From Paenibacillus cellulosilyticus (GTDB lineage: Bacteria; Bacillota; Bacilli; Paenibacillales; Paenibacillaceae), in contig NZ_QGTQ01000022.1 of the NCBI RefSeq assembly GCF_003182255.1, forward strand, positions 1-64,000: a DNA stretch of 64,000 nt. Reading direction: 5' to 3'. A program made the position numbers and the translations under genes. Every line of letters begins with the position of its first letter. The first letter of the stretch is position 1. Below are positions 17,541 through 25,442 of this stretch, one piece after another. The notes beneath the pieces are model-generated. The model made no database searches and had not been told where the DNA came from. It worked only from the letters and a program-made list of their open reading frames with translations.

Positions 17541-17718
17541 ACTGTAACCCTCTGGGCACGCGACTCCAAGCGCGCAGCAGCTTCCTTGCGCAACAGTCCC
17601 GCCACCATCAACCCTCCTGGGGGCCAGGGTTAAGGTTTCCGCAAGGAAACCATATCGGAAGCTTACGCTTAGCTCCATGGGGGCCTCCTAGCAGGGAGGA
17701 ATAGGTTGGTTGAAACCT
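17541..17718 (-). repeat. dispersed structured element, copy 1 (inverted)
   Basis: Read on the minus strand this stretch gives CCTCCCTGCTAGGAGG, GGTTTCCTTGCGGAAACC, CCCTGGCCCCCAGGAGGG and GGAGTCGCGTGCCCAGAGGG. It aligns with 22633-22820 and 29320-29470 over nearly its whole length. Each sub-block is a small hairpin. It lies between xylR and the xylA promoter. Confidence 0.75.
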
Positions 17719-17814
17719 ATAGGAGCGCGGCGGGTGGAATCTTCGCGCATGCTTCGCAAGACACGAAGCCATAATACGCAAGGGTGCGAGCAAAACACGA
17801 AAAAACTTTAAAAA

Positions 17815-17860
17815 AACTTAGTTTGTTTAATAGACAAACCAAGTTCTGAAATGGTATGCT
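17815..17860 (+). promoter_or_regulatory. xylA promoter with XylR operator
   Basis: AACTTAGTTTGT-N7-ACAAACCAAGTT (17815-17845) is a near-perfect inverted repeat (11 of 12 positions) matching the known Bacillus-type xyl operator. It overlaps a probable -35 TAGACA (17831-17836), 18 bases before a TATGCT -10 (17855-17860). XylR bound here would block polymerase. Confidence 0.85.
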
Positions 17861-17875
17861 GTCGTTAGACACAAG

Positions 17876-17889
17876 CAATAACGCTTTCA
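17876..17889 (-). promoter_or_regulatory. cre-like catabolite repression site
   Basis: On the minus strand TGAAAGCGTTATTG matches 12 of 14 positions of the CcpA consensus TGWNANCGNTNWCA, missing only the last two. It lies about 15 bases downstream of the xylA -10, a usual roadblock position. Confidence 0.55.
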
Positions 17890-17946
17890 ACAATCAAACG
17901 CATGGCAATCATGCATCTTACATTTTGAAGGAGGATTACGTTAACG

Positions 17947-19260
17947 ATGTCCTATTTCGCTAACATTCCAACAATTAAGTTCGAGGGCAAAGGCTCCGAC
18001 AATGCACTTGCATTCAAACATTACAATCCATCCGAAGTTGTATTCGGCAAAACGATGGAAGAGCACCTGCGTTATGCAGTAGCATACTGGCACACTTTCA
18101 CTGCAGACGGCACGGATCCATTCGGCGCTGGTACGGCAGTACGTGCATGGGATAGCCTGAGCGCTCTTGATAAAGCTAAAGCTCGCGTTGAAGCAAACTT
18201 CGAGTTCATGGATAAGCTGAACCTTCCTTACTACTGCTTCCATGACCGCGATATCGCTCCTGAAGGCGCTACGCTGCAAGAAACGAACAAAAACCTCGAC
18301 ATCATCGTTGCTATGCTGAAAGACGGCCAAAAAGCTTCCGGCAGAAAACTGCTCTGGAACACGCAAAACATGTTCACGAACCCACGCTTCGTTCATGGCG
18401 CTGGCACGGCAGTTAACGCTGACGTATACGCATACGCTGCAGCACAAGTGAAGAAAGGCCTTGAAGTAGGTAAAGAGCTCGGCGCTGAAAACTATGTATT
18501 CTGGGGCGGCCGCGAAGGTTACGAAACGCTTCTGAACACGGACATGAAGCTTGAGCTGGACAACCTCGCTCGCCTGTACCACATGTCGATCGCTTACGCG
18601 AAAGAAATCGGCTTCGACGCACAATTCCTGATCGAGCCTAAGCCGAAAGAGCCTACTAAACACCAATACGACTTCGACGCTGCAACGACGATTTCGTTCC
18701 TGCAAAACTACGGTCTGAAAGAGCACTTCAAGCTGAACCTTGAAGCGAACCATGCAACACTGGCTGGCCACACGTTCGAGCACGAGATCCGCGTAGCTGC
18801 AATCAACGGCATGCTCGGCTCGCTCGACGCGAACCAAGGCGACATGCTCCTCGGCTGGGATACGGACGAGTTCCCTACGGACCTGTACTCGACGACGCTT
18901 ACGATGTATGAAGTACTCAAAGCTGGCGGCCTGGGCCGTGGCGGCGTAAACTTCGACGCGAAAGTTCGCCGTGGTTCGTTCGAAGTGGAAGACCTCTTCC
19001 TCGCTCACATCGCAGGTATGGACAGCTTCGCTTGGGGCCTGAAAGCAGCTGCGAAACTGATCGAGAACAAGGTTCTCGACAGCGTAGTAGAAGACCGCTA
19101 TGCAAGCTTCAAATCCGGCATCGGCGCTGACATCGTTTCCGGCAAAGCAACGCTTGCTTCCCTGGAGCAATATGCGCTGCAAAACAACCCAATCGTTAAC
19201 AAGTCGGGCCGTCAAGAGCGTCTCCGCCTGCTGCTTAGCGAAGTAATCTTCAGCGTTTAA
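17947..19260 (+). CDS. xylA: xylose isomerase
   Basis: The 437-residue enzyme converts D-xylose to D-xylulose in the cytoplasm. Landmarks: [14 protein letters not shown] (catalytic His region, about residue 100), [20 protein letters not shown] (about 183-202), [18 protein letters not shown] (metal-binding Glu), [16 protein letters not shown] (about 263) and [20 protein letters not shown] (metal-binding Asp residues). The length equals the family norm. AAGGAGG lies eleven bases before ATG. Control is by XylR and probably CcpA at the upstream sites. An intrinsic terminator separates it from xylB. Confidence 0.98.
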   Translation: MSYFANIPTIKFEGKGSDNALAFKHYNPSEVVFGKTMEEHLRYAVAYWHTFTADGTDPFGAGTAVRAWDSLSALDKAKARVEANFEFMDKLNLPYYCFHDRDIAPEGATLQETNKNLDIIVAMLKDGQKASGRKLLWNTQNMFTNPRFVHGAGTAVNADVYAYAAAQVKKGLEVGKELGAENYVFWGGREGYETLLNTDMKLELDNLARLYHMSIAYAKEIGFDAQFLIEPKPKEPTKHQYDFDAATTISFLQNYGLKEHFKLNLEANHATLAGHTFEHEIRVAAINGMLGSLDANQGDMLLGWDTDEFPTDLYSTTLTMYEVLKAGGLGRGGVNFDAKVRRGSFEVEDLFLAHIAGMDSFAWGLKAAAKLIENKVLDSVVEDRYASFKSGIGADIVSGKATLASLEQYALQNNPIVNKSGRQERLRLLLSEVIFSV

Positions 19261-19294
19261 TAACAAGCGACTTATCGCTTCATCAAATAGGCAA

Positions 19295-19332
19295 GTTCAA
19301 AAAAGTCAGCATAAGTGCTGGCTTTTTTGAAC
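19295..19332 (+). terminator. terminator or attenuator between xylA and xylB
   Basis: GTTCAAAAAAGTCAGCA and its near-complement TGCTGGCTTTTTTGAAC flank TAAG. The GC-rich core followed by six T is a normal intrinsic terminator, placed inside the presumed xylAB operon. It would lower xylB transcription relative to xylA or protect the xylA message. Confidence 0.8.
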
Positions 19333-19369
19333 GAGAAAATACTTAACGCAAAAGGGAGAATAATGGACG

Positions 19370-20866
19370 ATGAGTTATGTAATTGGTATCGACCTCGGAA
19401 CAAGCGCTGTTAAAGCGCTCCTGATCGACAAGGAAGGCGTCGTGCGCGGCGAGGCTTCCCGCGCATACCCACTGTTCCACGAGCATTCCGGCTGGAGCGA
19501 GCAAAAGCCGGATGACTGGGTGGAAGCAACAATCGAAGCGTTGAAGGAGCTGTCCGGTACAGCTGGCATCAACGCGGCAGACATCGAAGGCATGAGCTTC
19601 TCCGGTCAAATGCACGGACTCGTGCTGCTGGACGGCGAAGGCAAACCGGTTCGCAACGCGATTCTATGGAACGACACGCGTACGACGGCACAATGCCGCG
19701 AGATCGAGCGCACGCTTGGCGACAAGCTGCTCGGCATTACGCGCAATCCGGCGCTGGAAGGCTTCACGCTTCCTAAGATCCTCTGGGTTCGTCAATACGA
19801 GCCGCAAGCATTCGAGCAAGCGAAGCTGTTCCTGCTGCCGAAAGACTATGTTCGCTACTGCCTGACGGGCGAGCTGCACATGGACTACTCCGACGCCGCA
19901 GGTACGCTGCTGCTGGACGTTGCGGGCAAAGAGTGGAGCGGCGATGTATTGGCTGCATTCGGTCTTCCGGCATCGTTCTGCCCAGCGCTCGTAGATTCGC
20001 ATGGTCTTGTAGGCACACTGCTGCCAGCAGTTGCTGAGCGTGCGGGTCTGCAGGCTTCGGTCAAAGTATTCGCAGGCGGCGCGGACAACGCATGCGGCGC
20101 AATCGGCGCTGGCATTTTGTCCGAAGGCTTGACGCTGTCTTCGATCGGTACGTCCGGTGTTATTCTGAACTACGAGAACGACAAGGACGCTGACTTCGCA
20201 GGCAAGGTTCACTTCTTCAACCATGGTAAGGAAAATGCATTCTACGCAATGGGCGTTACGCTTGCAGCTGGCTACAGCTTGAGCTGGTTCAAGAACACGT
20301 TCGCAGCGGGCGAATCGTTCAACCAGATGCTTGAAGGCGTTGGCGATGTGAAGCCGGGCGCAGGCGGACTGCTGTTCACGCCTTACCTCGTCGGCGAACG
20401 TACGCCGCATGCGGACCCGAGCATTCGCGCGAGCTTCATCGGCGTAGACGGTTCGCATACGCGCATTGATTTTGCACGCGCGGTAATGGAAGGCATCACG
20501 TTCTCGCTGAACGAATCCGTTGATCTGTTCCGTAAAGCTGGCAAGAAGATCGAGACGGTAATCTCGATCGGCGGCGGCGCGCAAAACCCAGTATGGCTGC
20601 AAATGCAAGCCGACATCTTCAACGCGACGGTCGTTGCGCTTGAGAACGAGCAAGGACCTGGCCTTGGCGCAGCTATGCTCGCAGCGTATGGCTGCGGCTG
20701 GTTCCCAAGCCTCGACGCATGCGCAGACCAATTCGTGAAGCGCGGCGCATCTTATGAGCCGAACGCCGAAGCGGTTGAGACGTATGCAGGCCTGTTCCGT
20801 ATCTACCAGCAAGTGTACGAGCAAACGCGCGGCCTGAACGAAGCGCTCGCTGCTTACCGCAACTAG
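19370..20866 (+). CDS. xylB: xylulokinase (FGGY family)
   Basis: The 498-residue kinase phosphorylates D-xylulose to xylulose 5-phosphate for the pentose phosphate pathway. The N-terminal IGIDLGTSAVKALL is the phosphate-1 motif. SFSGQMHGLVLLD carries the xylulokinase MHG motif (about residue 80), followed by NAILWNDTRT. The second FGGY domain has FAGGADNACGAIGAG, and TVISIGGGAQNPVWLQMQAD closes the nucleotide site. AAGGGAG lies about a dozen bases before ATG. An overlapping ATG seven bases upstream is in another frame. A strong bidirectional terminator follows. Confidence 0.97.
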   Translation: MSYVIGIDLGTSAVKALLIDKEGVVRGEASRAYPLFHEHSGWSEQKPDDWVEATIEALKELSGTAGINAADIEGMSFSGQMHGLVLLDGEGKPVRNAILWNDTRTTAQCREIERTLGDKLLGITRNPALEGFTLPKILWVRQYEPQAFEQAKLFLLPKDYVRYCLTGELHMDYSDAAGTLLLDVAGKEWSGDVLAAFGLPASFCPALVDSHGLVGTLLPAVAERAGLQASVKVFAGGADNACGAIGAGILSEGLTLSSIGTSGVILNYENDKDADFAGKVHFFNHGKENAFYAMGVTLAAGYSLSWFKNTFAAGESFNQMLEGVGDVKPGAGGLLFTPYLVGERTPHADPSIRASFIGVDGSHTRIDFARAVMEGITFSLNESVDLFRKAGKKIETVISIGGGAQNPVWLQMQADIFNATVVALENEQGPGLGAAMLAAYGCGWFPSLDACADQFVKRGASYEPNAEAVETYAGLFRIYQQVYEQTRGLNEALAAYRN

Positions 20867-20878
20867 TCGATATAACGA

Positions 20879-20917
20879 AAAACGCCTCCTGGTCATCGCG
20901 ACGAGGAGGCGTTTTTG
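20879..20917. terminator. bidirectional terminator between xylB and the PAS-HTH gene
   Basis: Perfect 13-bp arms AAAAACGCCTCCT / AGGAGGCGTTTTT with a 13-base loop between convergent genes. Confidence 0.9.
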
Positions 20918-20953
20918 TTTTATAAACGATGCTATCTCATAGCTGACAATGGA

Positions 20954-21877
20954 CTAAAAGCCGCCGTAGCTGACATGGTACGCTCCCCAGATCGCTTCAG
21001 GAACGACACCCAACTGGCTCGCGATCAATTCAGCAGTCATCCGTTTCGGCTTTTTGATCTTACCGTTGCGGATCTTCGAGATCGTCGTCAGTGAAATATG
21101 CGTAGAACGTGCGAGCTCCGTAACGGAGATGTTCTTCGCGGTCATCAGCAGTCTCAGCTTCGCAGAAGAGTCGACGTCCGTATGCAACGGCTCCATCTGC
21201 AGCATCACAACCGCATGGCTTCGTACCGAGCCGTTCCAGCGTTGGAACGACATGAAGATCGCACGGGCCAGATACGCTTCATCATCATGGACGAGGCTGA
21301 AGGAGCATGGCTGCGGCGTGCGGTTCGCAGAAGCATAATCCAGCGAACGCTTCACATGGCGGCGATCATTGATACTGACATATTGGTGAAACTGTTGATT
21401 CAGAAAAGCCGACTGCTCATGCCGCACGGGCGTTACATAGCTGCTCACCCATTGAATGGCATGGTCCCTCGTTAGAATAGCTGCGCCAACCGCTTTCTCC
21501 TCACGAATGATAGAGTCGATCCAGCGTTGTTCCGTTACGTCGTGGAACACGACAGCATAACGCTTCAGCTGTGTATCGGATTGTCCAATTCGCAGCACTT
21601 CTAGTCGAACCTCGAACATGATGCCGTTGCGTGAACGGAATTTGCAGTAAAAGGGCGAAGCGGAAGATACCGATTGAGACAACCCCTCAAGCCGCTCGAA
21701 CGGATTACTGACCTGCTCCAACTCAATAAGCTGTGACGGAGTGGTGCCAAGCAGACTGTCCTTGCGATAACCGCTCCATTCACAGAATGCATCGTTCATA
21801 TCCGTAATGCGGATCAAATCCATCGAAGCGTCAACAATGAGGATTGAATCAGGACTAAACGTAAACACATCGTACAT
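20954..21877 (-). CDS. PAS-domain regulator with C-terminal Cro/C1-type HTH
   Basis: The 307-residue soluble protein starts with a PAS domain (SPDSILIVDASMDLIRITDM, NDAFCEWSGYRKDSLLGTT, KRYAVVFHDVTEQRWIDSI; about residues 5-120), possibly a second PAS-like region (about 120-235), and ends with an XRE-type helix-turn-helix (ARSTHISLTTISKIRNGKIK, then MTAELIASQLGV; about 250-295). Having the DNA-binding domain last behind PAS is unusual for XRE regulators, where it is normally first. GAGAGGTG lies eight bases before ATG. A perfect 19-bp palindrome upstream could be its own operator. Ligand unknown. Confidence 0.8.
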   Translation of the reverse strand: MYDVFTFSPDSILIVDASMDLIRITDMNDAFCEWSGYRKDSLLGTTPSQLIELEQVSNPFERLEGLSQSVSSASPFYCKFRSRNGIMFEVRLEVLRIGQSDTQLKRYAVVFHDVTEQRWIDSIIREEKAVGAAILTRDHAIQWVSSYVTPVRHEQSAFLNQQFHQYVSINDRRHVKRSLDYASANRTPQPCSFSLVHDDEAYLARAIFMSFQRWNGSVRSHAVVMLQMEPLHTDVDSSAKLRLLMTAKNISVTELARSTHISLTTISKIRNGKIKKPKRMTAELIASQLGVVPEAIWGAYHVSYGGF

Positions 21878-21955
21878 GTATAGGCACCTCTCAAACGTCA
21901 GAATATTTGACTTGAAACCGATTAGAATTTAGATATTACCATTGTATCATGAACG

Positions 21956-22037
21956 ATGTCATGGAACATGACATATGTGTATAATTTTTTGTAACATTCT
22001 ACGTAGGGGAATCAATCGTTTACCTGAATGACATGTC
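21956..22037. promoter_or_regulatory. 19-bp palindrome and related half-site upstream of the PAS-HTH gene
   Basis: ATGTCATG-GAA-CATGACAT (21956-21974) is a perfect inverted repeat; a related ATGACATGTC occurs at 22028-22037. On the minus strand a TACAAT -10 lies at about 21948-21943, so the palindrome falls in the -35 region of the PAS-HTH gene. The rest of the ~300-base gap to the next gene shows nothing else recognised. Confidence 0.55.
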
Positions 22038-22193
22038 CAACAATACAAATTTCGTTTAAAAATGGGTGTCGTTGGGAAGTGTAACGGTGTGTGAATTAGC
22101 TAATGAATGCGGAGCGTATGCTTCCGAAGTAAGTTTTTGTTTGTGGGAAGTGTATGCAATGAGGTAGCACAAAAACTTTAAGGAGCAAATCGA

Positions 22194-22628
22194 ATGGATA
22201 GAACGGAAGGTTCGGCAATTTTGTTCCAGTTCGCTGATAGTGGCAGTGCAGAAGATGCGAGCGCGACGCTGCGCGAGTTAGGATACGACCCGGTTGTACA
22301 TGAAGGGGGCAAGCTGCATATTCATATGGATGGCAGCGATCTAACCTCTGCGCTTGAGATTGCTATGTCGCATGGCGGGGAACTCTTGGACCAACAGCCG
22401 TTAGACCCACTAGCCGTGACGGGGCTTGCCTATGGTATGGACAGCATCCCGATTCCCGCTCATACCGTGAACGAGGATTGGACGGACACCTATACTTCAG
22501 GCACGGGTGATGACATTGTCGACGAGGACGCGGGATTGAACAATCGCGATGAGGACGGGGAGGAGCTCATGAGCTTCCATCCGGATGATGGCTCGTATAA
22601 CTTCATGTCGGGGGACGTGCACACATAA
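22194..22628 (+). CDS. hypothetical acidic protein
   Basis: The 144-residue protein is not recognised. Residues 10-65 look like a small alpha/beta domain (AILFQFADSGSAEDASATLR, then ELGYDPVVHEGGKLHIHMDG) of the kind seen in sensor or ACT-like folds. The second half is low-complexity and strongly acidic (GTGDDIVDEDAGLNNRDEDG). No signal or membrane segment is present. AAGGAG lies eight bases before ATG, supporting expression. It is immediately followed by a dispersed repeat element. It may be a small genus-conserved cytoplasmic protein. Confidence 0.65.
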   Translation: MDRTEGSAILFQFADSGSAEDASATLRELGYDPVVHEGGKLHIHMDGSDLTSALEIAMSHGGELLDQQPLDPLAVTGLAYGMDSIPIPAHTVNEDWTDTYTSGTGDDIVDEDAGLNNRDEDGEELMSFHPDDGSYNFMSGDVHT

Positions 22629-22632
22629 GGAG

Positions 22633-22820
22633 TTCTACCCACCCAAACCCTCCCTGCAAGGGAGGGCCCCGGGGGTTAAGCATATGCTTCCGATGTGGTT
22701 TCCTTACGGAAACCTTTACCCCTGGACCCCGGAAGGGGTCGAAGAAGCGGCGGGAGGCGGATGGGAGTTACTGCGTGCTGCGAGTCGTGTGCCCCTCTGG
22801 GGCACAACTTTTGTTCGAGC
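22633..22820 (+). repeat. dispersed structured element, copy 2
   Basis: Begins TTCTACCCACCCAAACCCTC and ends GTTCGAGC. It contains the hairpins CCCTCCCTGCAAGGGAGGG, GGTTTCCTTACGGAAACC, CCCCTGGACCCCGGAAGGGG and GTGCCCCTCTGGGGCAC. It starts four bases after a stop codon. It aligns with the other two copies. Confidence 0.78.
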
Positions 22821-22840
22821 GTTACAACCATTGCGAAATA

Positions 22841-22889
22841 CAAATGGCGACAATATGGTGCCTGTTGGGCACTGGATTGTCGCCATTTG
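22841..22889. terminator. long hairpin between convergent genes
   Basis: Perfect 14-bp arms CAAATGGCGACAAT / ATTGTCGCCATTTG enclose an inner GTGCC/GGCAC stem. There is no long T-run, so termination is likely but not certain. Confidence 0.5.
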
Positions 22890-22904
22890 TTCGTGCGTTT
22901 ACGT

Positions 22905-24164
22905 CTATAAGGTTTCAGCCGCGCTTTTGCCTGCGGAGTAGCCTGTGGAGAAGGCTGCGGTGATGTTGTAGCCGCCGGTGTAGCCGTGAATATCCAGCAC
23001 TTCGCCGCAGAAATAGAGGCCGCTTGTCATCTTCGATTCCATCGTCTTCGGGTCGATTTCTTTCAAGTGGACGCCGCCGCCGGTGACGAATGCTTCTTCG
23101 ATCGAGCGCGTGCCGTATGCGCGCAGCGGGAATGCTTTGACCAAGCGGGCGAACTCGAGCCAGCCCTGCTTCGGGATGTTGTCGTAAGTCAACTGCTCGT
23201 TCAGCTCCGACTTCGCGAGGAGGAGCGGAATCATTTTTTCCGGCAAGCAGCCGTGCAGTACGTTCTTGATTGCTTTCTTCGATTCGGAAGCGGCAAGCTT
23301 AAGGGTTTCGTTGTAGATTTCGTCCGCCGTCTGATCGGGCAGCAGGTCGATCGTTAATATAATGTTGCCGACGGCGAACTGTTTGAGCGCCTTTACGACG
23401 AATTGACTGCAGCGCAGCGCGATGGGGCCCGACACGCCGAAGTGAGTGAAAATCATATCGCCCCGGTGCTCGATAATACGCTTGCCCTTCGGGTTCCATA
23501 CCGATAGTGTGACGTCGCGAAGCGAAACGCCTTGCAGCTCCTTCGAGACGATGAACGGCTCGTTCGAGACAATCGGCACTTCCGTTGGGAATAGCTCCGT
23601 AATCGTGTGTCCGCCTTGCTCGGCCCATGCGTAACCGTCGCCGGTTGAGCCTGTGTGCGGAACCGATTTGCCGCCAGATGCGACAATAACAGCTTTAGCG
23701 GCTATCCGCTCGCCGGAGCGCAGCCGTACACCTGCAGCAGCGCCATTCTCATACAGCACATCTGCAACGGGTGCGTTGACCCGAATCGTCACACCTTGTT
23801 TGACGACTTGATTGACGAGCGCATCGACAACCGTCTTTGCCTTATCCGTAACCGGGAACATCCGTCCGTTGTCTTCTTCCTTCAAACGAATACCGAGGCG
23901 TTCAAAGAACGCGATGATATCCTTATTGCCGAAGCTGGCTAGAGCGCTGTATAGAAAACGCCCGTTGCCGGGAATGTGCTTAATCAGCTCATCCATATCT
24001 TTATTGTTCGTGACGTTGCAGCGGCCGCCGCCGGATATACCGAGCTTGCGTCCTAGCTTGTCTCCTTTGTCGAGCAGCAGCACCTTCGCACCTTGCTCGC
24101 TGGCCGCAATCGCAGCCATCAATCCGGCAGATCCGCCGCCGATAATAATAATGTCAAACTTCAT
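22905..24164 (-). CDS. NAD(P)/FAD-dependent oxidoreductase, HI0933-like family
   Basis: From ATG 24164 (GGAGG nine bases upstream) the product has 419 residues; an upstream in-frame extension of 22 codons lacks a ribosome site. The N-terminal Rossmann motif is [14 protein letters not shown], then [39 protein letters not shown], and the C-terminal [19 protein letters not shown] plus [17 protein letters not shown] typical of the HI0933/YtfP group. These flavoproteins are widespread; the physiological substrate is not established. The gene stands alone, transcribed away from the hydrolase gene. Confidence 0.92.
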   Translation of the reverse strand: MKFDIIIIGGGSAGLMAAIAASEQGAKVLLLDKGDKLGRKLGISGGGRCNVTNNKDMDELIKHIPGNGRFLYSALASFGNKDIIAFFERLGIRLKEEDNGRMFPVTDKAKTVVDALVNQVVKQGVTIRVNAPVADVLYENGAAAGVRLRSGERIAAKAVIVASGGKSVPHTGSTGDGYAWAEQGGHTITELFPTEVPIVSNEPFIVSKELQGVSLRDVTLSVWNPKGKRIIEHRGDMIFTHFGVSGPIALRCSQFVVKALKQFAVGNIILTIDLLPDQTADEIYNETLKLAASESKKAIKNVLHGCLPEKMIPLLLAKSELNEQLTYDNIPKQGWLEFARLVKAFPLRAYGTRSIEEAFVTGGGVHLKEIDPKTMESKMTSGLYFCGEVLDIHGYTGGYNITAAFSTGYSAGKSAAETL

Positions 24165-24355
24165 GTACTTAAGCCTCCGTGTCGTCCCATCTATGCCCTT
24201 CATTGTAAACGGAATGCTTCCTGTTAGCAAAACCTTGCTCTGCTAAACCCGCATTCTGCATAGCTTCTTAATGAGGAATGGATAAATCGCTTGCAATTCA
24301 GATACGATCGTGCTGAACTACTATTAAGATTACGGAAAATGTGGAGGCTGGCGCA

Positions 24356-25240
24356 ATGACTCACTCGCCGATTTCGAATAAATCAAATAGCGGGCAACCG
24401 CGCGAGCTGCCGCTCACAAGTCCAGTCGATGGGCTAAAGCTGTTTGCAGCGGAATGGCCGACATCTAAGCCGCCTGTCGGCGTCATCTGCCTTGTGCATG
24501 GCATGGGCGAACATCATGGACGTCAAGACGCGATTGTGCGTCCATTGAATGAAGCAGGATTCACAGTGTTCGTCTATGATCAGCGGGGACATGGGCGTTC
24601 TGGGGGCAAACGCGGACATGCGTCATCGATTACGCATTTGACGCATGATACCGAGGCTGTATTGGCAGAAGCGCGGCGCCGCTATCCTGAATTGCCGCTG
24701 TTCTTGTATGGACATAGCATGGGCGGCAATGTTGCCGTCAATTATGCGCTTCGTCATGAGTCGGGGCTTGCAGGGCTCGTGCTGTCGAGCCCGTGGCTGC
24801 GGCTGGCTTTCACACCGCCGAAGTGGAAGGTGACGATTGGACGGGCGATTGGGCGGATATGGCCGACCTTTACCCAATCAGCAGGTCTTGCTTCAGGATC
24901 TTTGTATCGGCCGGGTCACCCGAACCCAGCACCGCCGCGTGACGAGTGGTCGCATGGGAACATTACAGCTGCCATGTTTGTGTCGATGACAGATAGCGGT
25001 GAGTGGGCGATTCGAGAAGCTTCGCGGTTGCACATTCCGCTGCTGCTGGTACATGGAACGGCAGATCGGATTACGTCCTTTGAAGCCAGCCAAGAGCTGA
25101 TGGAGCATGTCAATCGAGAAAGCAGTACGTTCATGCCGATTGAAGGCGGCTACCATGAGCTGTATCATGACCCAGAAGGTCCTGATACGATGGAGCGCAT
25201 TACAGCATGGCTGCTGGAGCAGGCTCATCTTTGCACATGA
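24356..25240 (+). CDS. alpha/beta hydrolase, monoacylglycerol lipase-like
   Basis: From ATG 24356 (GTGGAGG nine bases upstream) the product has about 294 residues without a signal peptide. LVHGMGEHHGRQDAIV is the oxyanion-hole region, YDQRGHGRSGGKRGH follows, and the nucleophile elbow is GHSMGG (Ser about 125). The acid is probably in LVHGTADRITSF and the catalytic His in GGYHELYHD near the C-terminus. This fits the serine aminopeptidase S33/Hydrolase_4 family of lysophospholipase or monoglyceride lipase type. Substrate inferred only by family. Confidence 0.9.
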   Translation: MTHSPISNKSNSGQPRELPLTSPVDGLKLFAAEWPTSKPPVGVICLVHGMGEHHGRQDAIVRPLNEAGFTVFVYDQRGHGRSGGKRGHASSITHLTHDTEAVLAEARRRYPELPLFLYGHSMGGNVAVNYALRHESGLAGLVLSSPWLRLAFTPPKWKVTIGRAIGRIWPTFTQSAGLASGSLYRPGHPNPAPPRDEWSHGNITAAMFVSMTDSGEWAIREASRLHIPLLLVHGTADRITSFEASQELMEHVNRESSTFMPIEGGYHELYHDPEGPDTMERITAWLLEQAHLCT

Positions 25241-25259
25241 AAAATTTTCATCTCGCAAG

Positions 25260-25292
25260 AGCAGAAATTCAAACCGATTTCTGCTTTTTTTC
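25260..25292 (+). terminator. intrinsic terminator after the hydrolase gene
   Basis: AGCAGAAAT / ATTTCTGCT arms with an 8-base loop followed by a run of seven or more T. Confidence 0.88.
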
Positions 25293-25442
25293 GTATCTAG
25301 CTTTCGATACGCTGTGGCAATCTTTAACAGTCTATGTATAGTAAAAATAAGCAATTTGTGTTTTAATTTGTGATAATAGAGCGAATAGGCAGCAAAAGCG
25401 GAGTAAAGCTCCTTGTACGGGAGAGAGTAGGAGACCGGAACC

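Noticed and set aside
17091-17810. Insertion sequence remnant between xylR and xylA
   Set aside because: No transposase-like frame, terminal inverted repeat pair or target duplication was seen; the content is explained by two repeat families.
17941-19266. 441-codon antisense frame over xylA
   Set aside because: The opposite strand encodes an unmistakable xylose isomerase; the long frame results from codon bias.
19664-20896. 410-codon antisense frame over xylB
   Set aside because: The same explanation as for xylA; the plus strand has all FGGY kinase motifs.
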